This document shows positions 52,481 through 63,391 of a stretch of DNA of 64,000 bases, piece after piece. The first letter of the stretch is position 1. Every line of letters starts with the position of its first letter. Below the pieces are notes generated by a model. That model saw only the letters and a program-made list of their open reading frames with translations. It was not told the origin of the DNA and did not search any database. Origin of the DNA: Magicicada septendecula (taxonomy: Eukaryota > Arthropoda > Insecta > Hemiptera > Cicadidae); NCBI GenBank assembly GCA_034769895.1, contig CM068367.1, forward strand, positions 1,312,945,046 through 1,313,009,045. The letters are read 5' to 3'. The translations under genes and the position numbers were made by a program.

Positions 52481-54149
52481 TTCTAAAAAGGGTTTGAACT
52501 TCTCAAAAGCGAAAACGATAGCTAAACATTCTAATTCGTATGCGGAGTATTTCTTTTCTTGGTCTGTCAAGGTGCGTGAGGCGTAACTAATAGGTAATCT
52601 AGAGTTATCTACTTCCTGATATATTACTGCACCTAGGGCTACACTTGAACTGTCTGTCTGCACTACAAACGGTTTTGTAAAATCGGCTAATTGTAGTACT
52701 GGGGGTGATATGATGCTTTCTTTTAATTTTTCGAACGCGGTTTGGTGTTGCTCATTCCACTCAAATTTAACTCCCTTCTTTCTTAAAGTATTTAGAGGTG
52801 CTGCAATTTCGGCTAGATGTGGGATATACTTGTGGAAATAATCTATCATTCCCAAAAATCGGGCTATTCCTTTCGCATCCCGCGGTGGTAAAAATTCTCT
52901 GATAGCAGGGGTTCGCTCGGGGTCTATGCTTACTTTTCCGTTGGCTTTTACGATGTGACCTAAAAATGAAAATTGTGTCACAGCAAAATTTACTTTACTG
53001 GGGTTTACGGTTAATCCAGCTTTCTTCAATCGGGATAGTACTTCACGTAGATGTTTAAGATGTTGGTCAATTGATTCGCTATAGATAACGATGTCATCTA
53101 AGTAGTGATACACATATTTAAATTTTATATCATGAAATAATTTTTCTAATAATCTGCTACATACAGAACTACCTTGGGGTATACCAAAGGGTACCCTCGT
53201 AAATTGGTACAGGTTGAAAGGGACGGCAAATGCGGTTAGACGTTTTGATTCTTCCGAAAGGGGTATTTGATGAAATGCCTGATTTAAATCCATGATGGTA
53301 AAAATTTTTGCTTTTGTAAAATAATGAAAAGCACTGTGGATGTCGGGAAGTGGTATAGATTCAAATTCTATCCGTTTATTTAGTTGCCTGTAGTCCACAA
53401 CTAGTCTAGGTTTGTCGTTACTTTTGGGTACTAAAAACGCGGGTGATGAATAAGATGAAGTAGAGGGTTCGATGACTCCTTGTTTTAACAATTTGTTAAT
53501 TTGGTTCTTCATTACTTCCATTTTTGGAGGTGATAACTTGTATGGGGCTAAACGTATTACTTTATTGTCGCTCAAATTGATTTTGTACTCTATCAGGTCC
53601 GTCAGTCCTAACTTCGGGGTGAGGACGTTGGAGAACTGTTTTATTAATGTCTGCATGTTCCGTCTATCTTTACTTTCCAGATGACCTAATTCAGATTCGT
53701 GATGTTTTAGATGTGTAGAAGTAGTTCCAGTACTTTCTCTGTTATTTGCATTATCATCCAAGTTATATTTTCGTGAACGATCGAATCCAAAGTAAAATTT
53801 CTTATCGTGAATATCTAGAATTATTCCTGTTTTACTGATAAAATCAGCTCCCAATATTAACTCGGGTCCTAACTTGTCGCATACCAACATTGGAAAATAC
53901 CACGTTAGATTTTTAATTTTTACTTTAAACGTGATGATAAGTTTTATCATTAAATTTTGTTTATTAGCTGTAGCGCATCTAATATTTACTGATTGACGGC
54001 GTTTAACTAAATTGTGTTTAAATAATTTATTGGCTAGCTCTTGACTAATTAAACTTCTCGTTGATCCGGAATCAATTAATCCGAGGGTGGATGTAACACC
54101 GAGGTCAACTTGTATATACGGCAATTGACACTTACTGAAATCACATTTA
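52454..54149 (-). pseudogene. Gypsy pol, part 1: protease, reverse transcriptase, RNase H
   Basis: Minus strand. Protease active site LIDSGSTRSL lies ~25 residues after the interruption point. RT shows KPRLVVDYRQLN, FAVPFNLYQFTRVPFG, and the YHYLDDIVIYS catalytic box; RNase H starts VQTDSSSVALGAVI and reaches SYASRTL. Domain order PR-RT-RH-IN is that of Ty3/gypsy (Metaviridae). The open frame at its 5' end runs on into the piggyBac terminus (to 54229), so that first Met is artificial: the true pol sequence resumes beyond 56813, and the frame is continuous across the empty site. One frameshift separates it from integrase. Confidence 0.87.
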
Positions 54150-56288
54150 TTAACCCTTAATTGCCCGGGTAGGCGTATAGAGTACGCCAGCCACGCAAGT
54201 TTTGCTGTAAATGAAAACCTACCAATCATCGAGGCACGGCCCCCTCAGTACCCTCCTACCAACTCCCTCCGAGCACAATGATCTGTTTGAATTTCACCAG
54301 TCTGTTATCGCAAGCCGAAGTAGTGAGGTCTTTTACTCCATACGCCGCCCCTCCAACTATGTCGCGAAATGAAATTGTGCGGCCCGAAGATTTCGAACGT
54401 GTTTTACGTGAACTGTCGGATGAAGAGAAGCAAAATTCAGGCGTTGACACTGACATTCAATCATCTGATATTGACGAACGTGAGATTATCGAACAGAGTG
54501 ACCACAATAGTGATTCCGAAATAGATGGTGATCTTCCTCAACCACTTCCAAGGACTTCTGACGACGAGGTGAGTGATACCGATGACAACGATTTTTTTTA
54601 CTAAAACTATTTACAAAAAGAAGAAAGTAAGAGGAAGGGTCGTAAAGGAAATCAGTGAAATTTATAAATGGAAGAAGGGCCCTATAAAAAGTAAATTTTC
54701 GCGTACGCCTAGTAAAAATATTGTGAAACAAGTACTTACGGCTTCCAAAGACTGTGCCGACGTGAAAGACGAAATTTCCGCTTTCTTGAAGATTATAAAC
54801 TTAGACATGATTGATTCTCTAGTGAAATACACTAACGTGTACATACAGCGTAACAGAACAATGGAGGACCCTAAGAAAATCTCAAAAAATAGTGCAAAGA
54901 ACACAAGCAGATCAGAAATAATGGCTGTCATTGGGATTTTATTCTTATTAGGATACAAAAAATGTCTAAAATACATTTTGACGAAGCATGGGCTCGGGAT
55001 GGCACTGGCATTGAAATATTGCAAGGGGGGATGGGGCTGAAACGATTCAGATACCTTCTAGCTTCCATAAGATTCGATGACACATCCACAAGACTTACTC
55101 GAAAAACAGCCGATAAGTTAGCCGCAATACGGGAGTTTTACGACTCTTTCAATGACAACTGTGATACATTTTATTCGCCTGGGGATCAACTGACGGTTGA
55201 TGAAAAGTTAGAGCCATTTCGTGGCAGGTGTTCTTTCATTCAATACATTCCTAATAAGCCGGCCAAGTATGGCCTAAAAATATTTGCAGTTGTTGATTCG
55301 CGAACTTTTTATTGCTTGAAATTGGAAATGTACTGTGGCACTCAACCTCCTGGACCGTATGAAGCTTCGAATGCAAGCTTGGATATCGTCAGTAGGCTGA
55401 TTAGCCGCTATAAAGGTTCTAACAGAAACCTGACTACCGATAACTGGTACACTAGTTATCCTTTAGCCAAGTCTCTCCTCGCCAGTGGTATTACCCTCGT
55501 GGGTACACTAAACAAGAACAAAAAAGAAATCCCTTTTCAATTACAGCCAACGAAAACAAGAGAAGTTGGAACTTCAATTTTTTGTTTTCAAAAAGATGTC
55601 ACGATGGTTTCTTACATGACCAAAAAAAATAAACGTGTAATTCTTCTCAGCACCGCGCACGACGATGATAAAATTGATTCAGAGACACAAAAACCAAAAA
55701 TAATCATGGACTATAATAAGTTCAAAGGTGGAGTGGATGTAGTAGACCAACTCAGTGGCAACTACACCGTAGCCCGTAAAACAAAGAGATGGACGATGGC
55801 AACTTTTTTTGCGCTTCAAAACGTGGCAGGCATAAATGCACAAATCCTTTTGAATTTCTCTGAACCCAGTGCTTCTCCCAAGTTTAGAAGAATATTTTTG
55901 AAAAATTTAGCGACGTCTCTTATGAAGCCACACCTTCAAGATCGTGCAAACTTACGAAGCCTACCTGTGCATTCAAAAGCAATAATTCGTAGAGTGCTTT
56001 CTTAGGACGGAATAAACGAGGAGCAGGAAATACAACCACCCGCAAAAAAGGGAAAAGGACAATGCACTTCATGCGGAAGAGCAAAAAACAACTACACTAC
56101 GATTAGTTGCTCAGAATGTTCTGCTTTTACATGCAAAACTCATTTGGTGAAAACAATTTATCTCTGCGGAACATGTGCCAATAAAAATGAACTGGATGAC
56201 GAAGATTAAGTTTTTGACAATAATTACTGAAAACGTTGTTTGTGCTTTTGTTTTTATTTTTGAAATGTTGTTTGAAACTTTTTGTAAG

Positions 56289-56330
<42 letters not shown>

Positions 56331-56813
56331 GGACAGCCATTTCCTCTTTCATATTTCGTTTCAATAAACGCATATAATTACCCGCATGTTTTTTTTTTAT
56401 TATTTCGCTTTTTCAATGTTATCACGTTCACTTCGTTGTGCAAAAAAAAACATGTTCTCTTGGTAGTGTTCTGTTTGTTGCGGCTTATCTCAACGGCTTA
56501 GCTCGTTTGTTTACAAACGATAATTACAATTTTGCTTATAACCAAGATAATTACATTGAAGGACAAAGAAATAATATTATGAAACGAAAAACGTTCTAGA
56601 GCAGAGAAAAATAAATTGTTTTATTTTCTGGAGCTGAATTACTTGGAATTGTTATCAAAATGACACACGGTGTGTCATTCACAGTCAACGTGTTAAAAAA
56701 TTACAAGCAGTTGATGATAATTTGGTGGGACAGACCAACAAATGGACTGGCGTACTCAGTACGCCGCCCGGGCAAAATTGTATCGCCAAACCGCCCGGGC
56801 AATTAAGGGTTAA
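54150..56813 (+). mobile_element. piggyBac element inserted in gypsy pol, with TTAA duplications
   Basis: TTAA lies at 54150-54153 and 56810-56813. Perfect 16-bp terminal inverted repeats, CCCTTAATTGCCCGGG, lie at 54154-54169 and 56794-56809. Subterminal blocks around GTACGCC are also mirrored. The 2656-bp element carries one broken transposase on the plus strand, opposite to the host gypsy. The insertion point lies between gag and the protease coding region. Confidence 0.93.
54360..56208 (+). pseudogene. piggyBac transposase pseudogene
   Basis: Plus-strand start probably ATG at 54359 (MSRNEIVRPEDFE), with an acidic N terminus. The catalytic domain has the three aspartates in TVDEKLEPFRGR, LTTDNWYTSYPL and FKGGVDVVDQL. 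The C-terminal cysteine-rich domain (CTSCGRAKNN, CSECSAFTC, YLCGTC) ends at 56208. Three lesions: frameshifts in an eight-T run near 54591-54600 and in an A run near 54957, and an in-frame TAG at 56003-56005 just before the cysteine-rich domain, which is otherwise readable in frame. All domains are retained, so inactivation is fairly recent. Confidence 0.9.
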
Positions 56814-56955
56814 TAGCGTTACATTTATCAATAAATTTTCTAACATAGGGGTCTAATTTTCTTTTGTTATTATTATTTTGTTTTAATTTGTTGTCTCAGG
56901 GGTTTACCTGTTTTCACGATGCTGCGGAAGACACAGGGTTTCGCATCTCCCTGCC
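56814..56955 (-). pseudogene. Gag-pol junction segment of the gypsy element
   Basis: Sequence between gag and the piggyBac insertion. Near the insertion, one minus-strand frame is open and continuous with the protease frame on the other side of piggyBac when one TTAA is counted. The gag-to-pol frame change happens in this interval. Confidence 0.6.
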
Positions 56956-58461
56956 TTACATGTTTTTTGGATAATGGGTTTTCTGATTGTACTGTTTCCG
57001 TTTACAGTTTCTACTGATGTGTCCAGGTTTTCCGCAGTTATAGCATACATTTCCTTTACATGGGGTCTCACTGGTTTCCTGTCGAGGTTGTGGCTCCTTG
57101 GACTTACCATGGTCATGAAAATTTGTTGGTCGACGAAATGGTCGTCTTTCTCGTAGAGTTCTTGCATCTGAGACTAGGCCTTGCGTTTCCTTTCTATGTT
57201 GTGTTGTGGATAGCGATGCATGTCTGTTCTGATCTGCGTACCATACATTTGAAGAGTGAATACTACATTGTTCAAGATCAGCGAAAGTGTGGGGCCTATT
57301 TATTAGTGCTAAACGGGAGCGTTCTTCAGGAGATAAGCCTACTAGAATAGTATCGACCAATTGTTTCTCACTCCAGTCGACTTGCAGTAGTCGTGAAGAT
57401 TCTCTGATGTCTGCAATATAGTGGGCCAGTCTTTCATGGGCTCCTTGTACTCGAAGTACGGTATTTCTTTTAATCTCCTCGTAAATTCCCGTGGGGATAA
57501 AATATTTGATTATGGTAGTATGAAGTTCTTCTACTGGAAGAGTCGAGTTTAATGATTCCAGTACACGATCTCGTAATGGTGGTTTACATTTGGGTAGGAT
57601 TACTTGCAGGATTTGCCAATCGTTCAATTGTTGTAGATCTTTTATTTGCAGAAGGTATCTGATGAAATTTAACAGTTTCGTAATACTTAAGCCATCGGTG
57701 TAAGGAATTTCATTAATTATTTTCTCTACTGGGTGGGTAATCTTTCCGTAGAGGTCTACATTAAAATTTACATTTGGTATACATTTCGAAGGATTTGTGG
57801 CTGCATTAGGAGTCGTAATCGCATATCGACTAGTGCGAGTATGGTGACCACTAGGCTGTGAGGGTTCTGATATCGTTAGGGTATTTAATTCTCTACTAGG
57901 TAACTGTTCATGAGTCGGTGGTATCTTCGATACGGTGGGTGATTCGTGGTTCGAGGTGGAGGGAGGGTGTTCTAAAATAGGGGATTGAACCGGGGAAATA
58001 TATAATTTTTCTAAGGAGTGCTCAATTTCTTCCATTCTAGATGAGTCTGACTTTCGTCGCAATTCGTTGATAATTATGGGTAATTGACGTAATGCCTCAT
58101 CCGCAAATTTCTGCACATCGGCAGGGATTTCGGTGACATCAGGCCAGCTTAATAAATTGTTCAACCGGCGGGTTAAATGTTCTATTCGTTGCGTGACGCG
58201 CAATATTACAGTAGGTGATTTTTTGTCTTGAAGGTTTTGAGATAATAACGTCAGTTCCCTATACTTCGCATAACAGGTTTCTCGTTCGCTGTCATAATCG
58301 AGTTCACGCAATCTATCTAACTGCGAGGGTGTATCTGATCTGCTTTCGCGTAATGATTTGCGCAATTCAGACACTGTTACGTTCACATGTATTAAACCGC
58401 GTAAAATAGCTTCGTAGCACAGCTCATCTTTTAATAATAGATCAGGGTTAAATACAGCCAT
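56956..58461 (-). CDS. Gypsy Gag, 501 aa, open
   Basis: Minus strand, ATG at 58461. The N-terminal ~150 residues are helical and charged. The middle is Pro/Ser-rich (PSTSNHESPTVSKIPP). Residues ~230-390 carry a Gag capsid-type region (NDWQILQVILPKCKPPLRDRV; ERLAHYIADIRESSRLLQV). The C terminus has a CCHC zinc knuckle (CYNCGKPGHISRNC). It would assemble retrotransposon particles and bind RNA. The frame is intact, unlike its pol. Upstream, 58462-59085 should hold the leader; no PBS or 5' LTR is recognised there. Confidence 0.85.
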   Translation of the reverse strand: MAVFNPDLLLKDELCYEAILRGLIHVNVTVSELRKSLRESRSDTPSQLDRLRELDYDSERETCYAKYRELTLLSQNLQDKKSPTVILRVTQRIEHLTRRLNNLLSWPDVTEIPADVQKFADEALRQLPIIINELRRKSDSSRMEEIEHSLEKLYISPVQSPILEHPPSTSNHESPTVSKIPPTHEQLPSRELNTLTISEPSQPSGHHTRTSRYAITTPNAATNPSKCIPNVNFNVDLYGKITHPVEKIINEIPYTDGLSITKLLNFIRYLLQIKDLQQLNDWQILQVILPKCKPPLRDRVLESLNSTLPVEELHTTIIKYFIPTGIYEEIKRNTVLRVQGAHERLAHYIADIRESSRLLQVDWSEKQLVDTILVGLSPEERSRLALINRPHTFADLEQCSIHSSNVWYADQNRHASLSTTQHRKETQGLVSDARTLRERRPFRRPTNFHDHGKSKEPQPRQETSETPCKGNVCYNCGKPGHISRNCKRKQYNQKTHYPKNM

Positions 58462-59085
58462 TTTTGAAATGTGAGTGGCTATAAATATTTATTCTACTAT
58501 TCGCATTAAATTCTATACTACTCTTTCTTTTTTTTTTTATTACACATAAACGATTAAAATGTGAACTTTAATCATTTTACATTGGTAGTGAGAGAGAGAA
58601 ATCTCACACAGGCATCAATATACGTTCAACAAGGGGGGAATTCTCGATTACTAAACACAGGATAATACACGCTTCTTATAACAATAGAACAATCGAAGAG
58701 GGTGGCGTATTGTCTAACTCAACTTTGCGGGAGGTAACTATGACAGTTTTACACAGGCGTGGACAAGAATTTAACCGGTCAGATTTTCTTTACAAACCGA
58801 CATGTTGATGAATGAAATTTTTGAAAAGCACGTACCTGATGTTGTTTCGTATACCTGGGGCGTTAAGTTAACATTATGTACATTCCTATATCTAAATCAT
58901 AATTAAAATTACTTATTTACTATACCATTATAATAATAATTATCATTTTATTTTATTTAAAATTTTAGACACATATTAGAGTAAATGAGTGAATAGATCA
59001 ACAGGGTGTCCCTAATATTACACAATTACTATTAATACACAACAGCACAAGACACAATTATTTTTTAAGAAAGCAGAGTTGCACA
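58462..59085 (-). other. Leader side of the gypsy element; no LTR recognised
   Basis: AT-rich non-coding sequence upstream of gag. It does not match the LTR at 49187-50467 and no tRNA-complementary PBS is visible. The 5' LTR is missing, diverged or belongs to a different sequence type. Confidence 0.4.
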
Positions 59086-59308
59086 ATTTATAACATCTTA
59101 ACTTGCGTTATAACATAGGGAACCCGTATTAATTGGTTCTGCCAATTATACAGGCTGCCTTCGTTGTAACAAGCTGAAAATTAATCAAATCACTAAAACA
59201 ATTAATATACAAGGAACTTGGGGGGGGGGGGGTAGTTGCTGATTTATGCACTCAATTTAGTATTGTACTAAAGATGACATCTCTTTATTTATGTCTATTT
59301 GATTATAT
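59086..59308. repeat. Second copy of the ~225-bp dispersed repeat
   Basis: Matches 48956-49178 in the same orientation, including the poly-G run. The flanks differ, and no clear target duplication is seen here. Confidence 0.65.
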
Positions 59309-59854
59309 GTGTATGACAGACAGGGATGTAATATGGAAGTGAGATAGTGAAATCTTATAGCGTCGTCTCCCCTCTGTAGGTAACTTATCTATACTTGTAA
59401 GTCGGGGTAATTCATACATTGGGTTGGCGAAGGTTACTGTTCAGGAACGACTGGCAAGCCTATACCAAGGACTTCCTTATTCTGTGGCTTGTGTTTGCTA
59501 ATTTTCCAGAATAGTGTATTAGTTAATAAAGGCTTTCTTTGCTAATTTGTTTGATTACCTTGTTACATTGTCTTCTGTAATCATGCTTCCTAAGTAGCAG
59601 AATTCTTATAAACATGTGTTGTTTATGATGTACCACTGTGTATTCATAGTACATCAATTATTATTGTGCCGTACTCGAATCATCCTATTTTCACTGTCAG
59701 ATTCATTCATGCTTTATCATGGTATTAGCAAACACAGTACAGTATTTGTGACAGTAACGTGTTGTAGATTTTGGTTTATTTAAGTGACTAGCGATGGAAA
59801 GTGACATGTTACTACGAACTGGGTGTATGCTGTAATTTCGGAGATAAGTGTTAT
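59309..59854. other. Anonymous DNA
   Basis: No feature recognised. Confidence 0.5.
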
Positions 59855-59867
59855 GATCACCTATCTC

Positions 59868-60024
59868 ATCATCATCATCATCATCATCATCAAGATTAAA
59901 ACCAAGAATGGTTTGTTCCGGTCTCAAATAGGCAAATATTACAGCTAGTCACTCCAACGCTTCCTCGGACATCCCACACCTCTCTGTTCCCTCAGCTTAT
60001 AGTTCCATAGTTGTTTGTTCCATA
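59868..60024 (-). mobile_element. 157-bp truncated non-LTR retroelement with (GAT)n tail
   Basis: Minus-strand insertion ending in a (GAT)n tail (ATC repeats from 59868). It is flanked by perfect 13-bp duplications GATCACCTATCTC (59855-59867 and 60025-60037). It carries CCTCGGACATCCCACACCTC-type sequence, no ORF. Target-primed insertion of a LINE or SINE is the natural explanation. The Asp-rich ORF across the tail is an artefact. Confidence 0.78.
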
Positions 60025-60037
60025 GATCACCTATCTC

Positions 60038-61135
60038 CGAACAAAATTTCTGCAGATACAGAACAAATTTTTATATAATTGCTTATTATAAATAGTATTT
60101 AAAACTCACTTAAAAAGACGATAAAGTAATCTACAATACAATGATTTTTTTTTAGTCAGGTAAGAAATTTTGCGGGGAGGGGTGAACCTCCAAAACCCCC
60201 CACTGCCTACAAACATGACTATGAAAGGATCCTTACTTTGTTTATTAAACAAGACAGTGTAAAAGTGCCAAGTACTCATATTTATTAGCAACAACAATTA
60301 TTTTTTGTTATTGTTAGATCTTATGATAAACATCACACACTGACTTTCATTTCTGTGTGGTAATGCAAAAAAATTGTCCTTTAATGGTGAAAAATGCAAA
60401 ACTAGAAATTTACAGCCAGTAAGTGATAGAATTTTTGGAACATATACTGATACCAATAAAGAAATTTGAGATATCTTCATGCGTATGGTGGACAAAGATT
60501 ATGTATTATAGTTTCTTATCTTCATCTGTAATAAGAAGCAAACTCCTTAAGGGGTATGATTTTAACCTTATTTTAAAAAATAATAAAAACTGTGATTGTT
60601 GGATGGGCACATGCACCTACTGAAGAATTGGATAGATTTGATATTAAGCCTACAAGCCATTCATAACTTAATACTTGTAGAGTAATATATGTATCATATA
60701 TAATATTCCATTCCTCCTACTTCTTTTTACTACAAACTGATACAAACATCTGTTGACTGTTTTATAATAACTCATGAGCGTATGTATATAGAAATTTGGT
60801 GCAGCTATGCCATTCACTTTACAAGGACTTGTAGAAATGATACTTGTGTTTGAAGAAATAAAAATTGTTTTTTGCACCATAACATGAAGGGTACAGGTAG
60901 AGAAAATATTTCATTTGTTTCTTTGACTGAAAGAGAATTTTTGTTGAAGGATGGAAATTAAACGATGAGTTAGAATTATTCCTATTTGGAATGCACTACA
61001 GTGATTCAGAATTTCAAATATAAATACATTGTAAAAATGACAAGCTGGTAGAAGATAATGATTGTTTTTGGTAATTTAAGGACTGTGATACTGTAAAAAT
61101 GTTTTAATAGCAAACGTGTTTGTACTTCTTGGTGA
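60038..61135. other. Anonymous AT-rich DNA
   Basis: No gene or complete element is recognised. A GGGGAGGGGTGAACC...CCCCCCACTGCC block near 60173-60208 resembles the end of a dispersed insect repeat. Confidence 0.45.
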
Positions 61136-61471
61136 CAGTAGCGGCTGGTGGTTGAAAAATTTGGGGGTTGCAGATGGGTTGGATGGAATAAAATTGTTTT
61201 ATTCTCTGAATAGAAAATGTCCAAGTCTCCCCTCCCCTCCGAACAATACACAAGGAAAGCAAAATACTGCAAGTTTAGTGTCACACCTATGTAACCATGA
61301 ATATTTATTGTATAAATCTTTTCTAAATTTACGATTAAATATTCTGTTACCTGATTTTACACTTTGATTAAAATTTGGAAGGTCTGGTGTAGGCCTACCT
61401 ACTCTCTTAATTTCAATTTTTTCCTCAATAGAACGTAAACTGAACGCTGTTTTCGTTATGTTTTTCGACAC
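61136..61471 (-). pseudogene. hAT-like (TTF-type) transposase fragment with one terminal repeat
   Basis: The left end CAGTAGCGGCTGGTGGTT (61136-61153) matches the outer hAT terminus at 33785-33802 in complement. The minus-strand ORF 61471-61199 shows a TTF-type zinc-finger region (SVKSGNRIFNRKFRK; FCFPCVLFGGEG) related to the remnant at 32884-33650. Everything between the zinc finger and the 3' terminal repeat is deleted, and no second end was found to the right. Confidence 0.65.
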
Positions 61472-61745
61472 AATTCATTGCGTCCTAGCAGTTAAATATA
61501 ATAAATATCTTACACTATGACACCTCAATCCTTTATTAGGATAACGAGCGAAGCGAGTCCTACTACTAGGCAACAATTGGTACATTTTTATGGTACACTT
61601 TACGGAAAAACTACTGAAGCTATAGACTTGAAATTGAACATAATTATTCATATTCATGTCTAGATGTGTCATCAATCATTATTTTTATAAAAAATTAATT
61701 TTGACAAGAAATAAATGTAATAATTTTTTTTGTATAAATCTATAT

Positions 61746-61900
61746 GTATGTAAAGTGTCGCCATCTGTGGGATTCCGAGTCCTACTACTATATAGTCTGT
61801 TACTATTGCGTTCCGTGGTATGTATGTAAAATGTCGCCATCTGTGGGATTTCTTTAATATTACTATATAGTCTGTTACTAATGCGTTCCGTGGTTTTAGA
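61746..61900. repeat. Tandem duplication, two ~80-90-bp units
   Basis: Both units share GTCGCCATCTGTGGGATT, TATATAGTCTGTTACTA and GCGTTCCGTGG. Confidence 0.75.
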
Positions 61901-62496
61901 CAAAGAGTGTATATACCGAATATTCTACCGTTTTTCTTGAACGAAAGATACTGGTGTACTGTGTTGTTTATAAAATATATTTCATAAATCATAAAACATA
62001 TTTCATAAATCCAAGATTCATTTTTCATGTATATTTTTTTATAAATATCGGCAAATAAAAATATTTTTTGTATTTTTATATTTGTGTTTGAGGTTAAGTT
62101 ACATTGTTAAAAGAGATTTTTTGTGTGAAATGTAAGTTTTTTTATTTTTTCAATCAAAAAAATATATACGTAATTATTTAAATTATACGGCTCCTATATG
62201 TCCACAGGCTTGGTTCCATGTAATGAAATAAGATGACTTAAACTACATTACACACAATGATATTACAGATTTCCTTGAACTTAACAAAGCTCTAAACACA
62301 TTTATTTCATTTCTGTAAGTTCCTGTTTTCTACAACTTCATCGTAATACTTTTAAAAATGTAGAATTTAATTAACGCCCTGAATAAAATGTCATTAACGA
62401 ATTATAGTAAATAATTTTGTATGCAATACTGTTTGTTATATCAAACCAAAAACCTTTGCATTTTCAAATTTTTTTTTACTTAATCAAGTCTAATAT

Positions 62497-62498
<2 letters not shown>

Positions 62499-62549
<51 letters not shown>
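62499..62549. repeat. (GT)n microsatellite
   Basis: About 51 bp of GT repeat followed by GCACGCGCA. Confidence 0.95.
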
Positions 62550-62550
<1 letters not shown>

Positions 62551-63391
62551 ACGCGCATAAACATCTTATATTTCACTCAACGTTTATCTGTCACTGAAAT
62601 TAGTGTACACATTTTTTTTGCCTCTACCCCACATTTTTTTTGGCTCCCCCCACACTATGACTATGAGCATTAGAGTGGAATGAAAGTATAGGGCAACAAT
62701 TTTTTTTTTCAGAAAATAACTTTCTAATAGCATTTAAAATTGCTTTTTTATGTCAACAATAACACTATGAATTTTTGTTGTTCTATATTTATATCTTGAG
62801 GTACCGCAAGAGCCTTAAAAATAAGGTTTTTTTACAAAAAATCCAAATTTAACATAAAATAATAAATTTTTTCTCTACTTTAGTTTTACATTTTTTTATC
62901 AAATATTGTTTTTAATAGCAATCAATAGATGCTTCTTTACTATAACAACAATGATATGAAGTTTAGTTGCTCTAAATTTATACCTTGATTTTCCGCAAAA
63001 GTTAAATAAATGGGCTTTTTACCTAAAAATCAAAATGTAAAATCCAATTTGAATTGATCTATTATAATTACTTTTTTACTTTCAAATTGTTGTTTAAACA
63101 CAGTTTTTAAAATAATAGTATCTAAAACTACTTAAAATAACTGATTAATAATAATAATAAACTTACCGATTTTTTCGGGTGTTTTGATTTATAAAGAGGT
63201 TTTAGAAAGGGATAAACTTAAACATTCAACATGAACAGTTACCAACTCACTATCATTGAAGAAAAAAGAACAAAGGTAATGACATAATTAATAACCAGTG
63301 TCATTGAAACAAAGTAAACATTAAAAAAAATAATAATATTCCATTAGTTCATTAGTTTCACATTTCTTTGATTTTCACCTTTTCTTGAGAC

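Larger units (their letters stand above)
61472..63391. other. Anonymous AT-rich DNA with a few repeats
   Basis: It holds a ~90-bp tandem duplication (61746-61900), a (GT)n tract (62499-62549) and two degenerate ~180-bp similar blocks between 62690 and 63050. No coding region is supported. Confidence 0.5.

Noticed and set aside
59703..59927. ORF with an Asp run
   Set aside because: Produced by the (GAT)n tail of a truncated retroelement.
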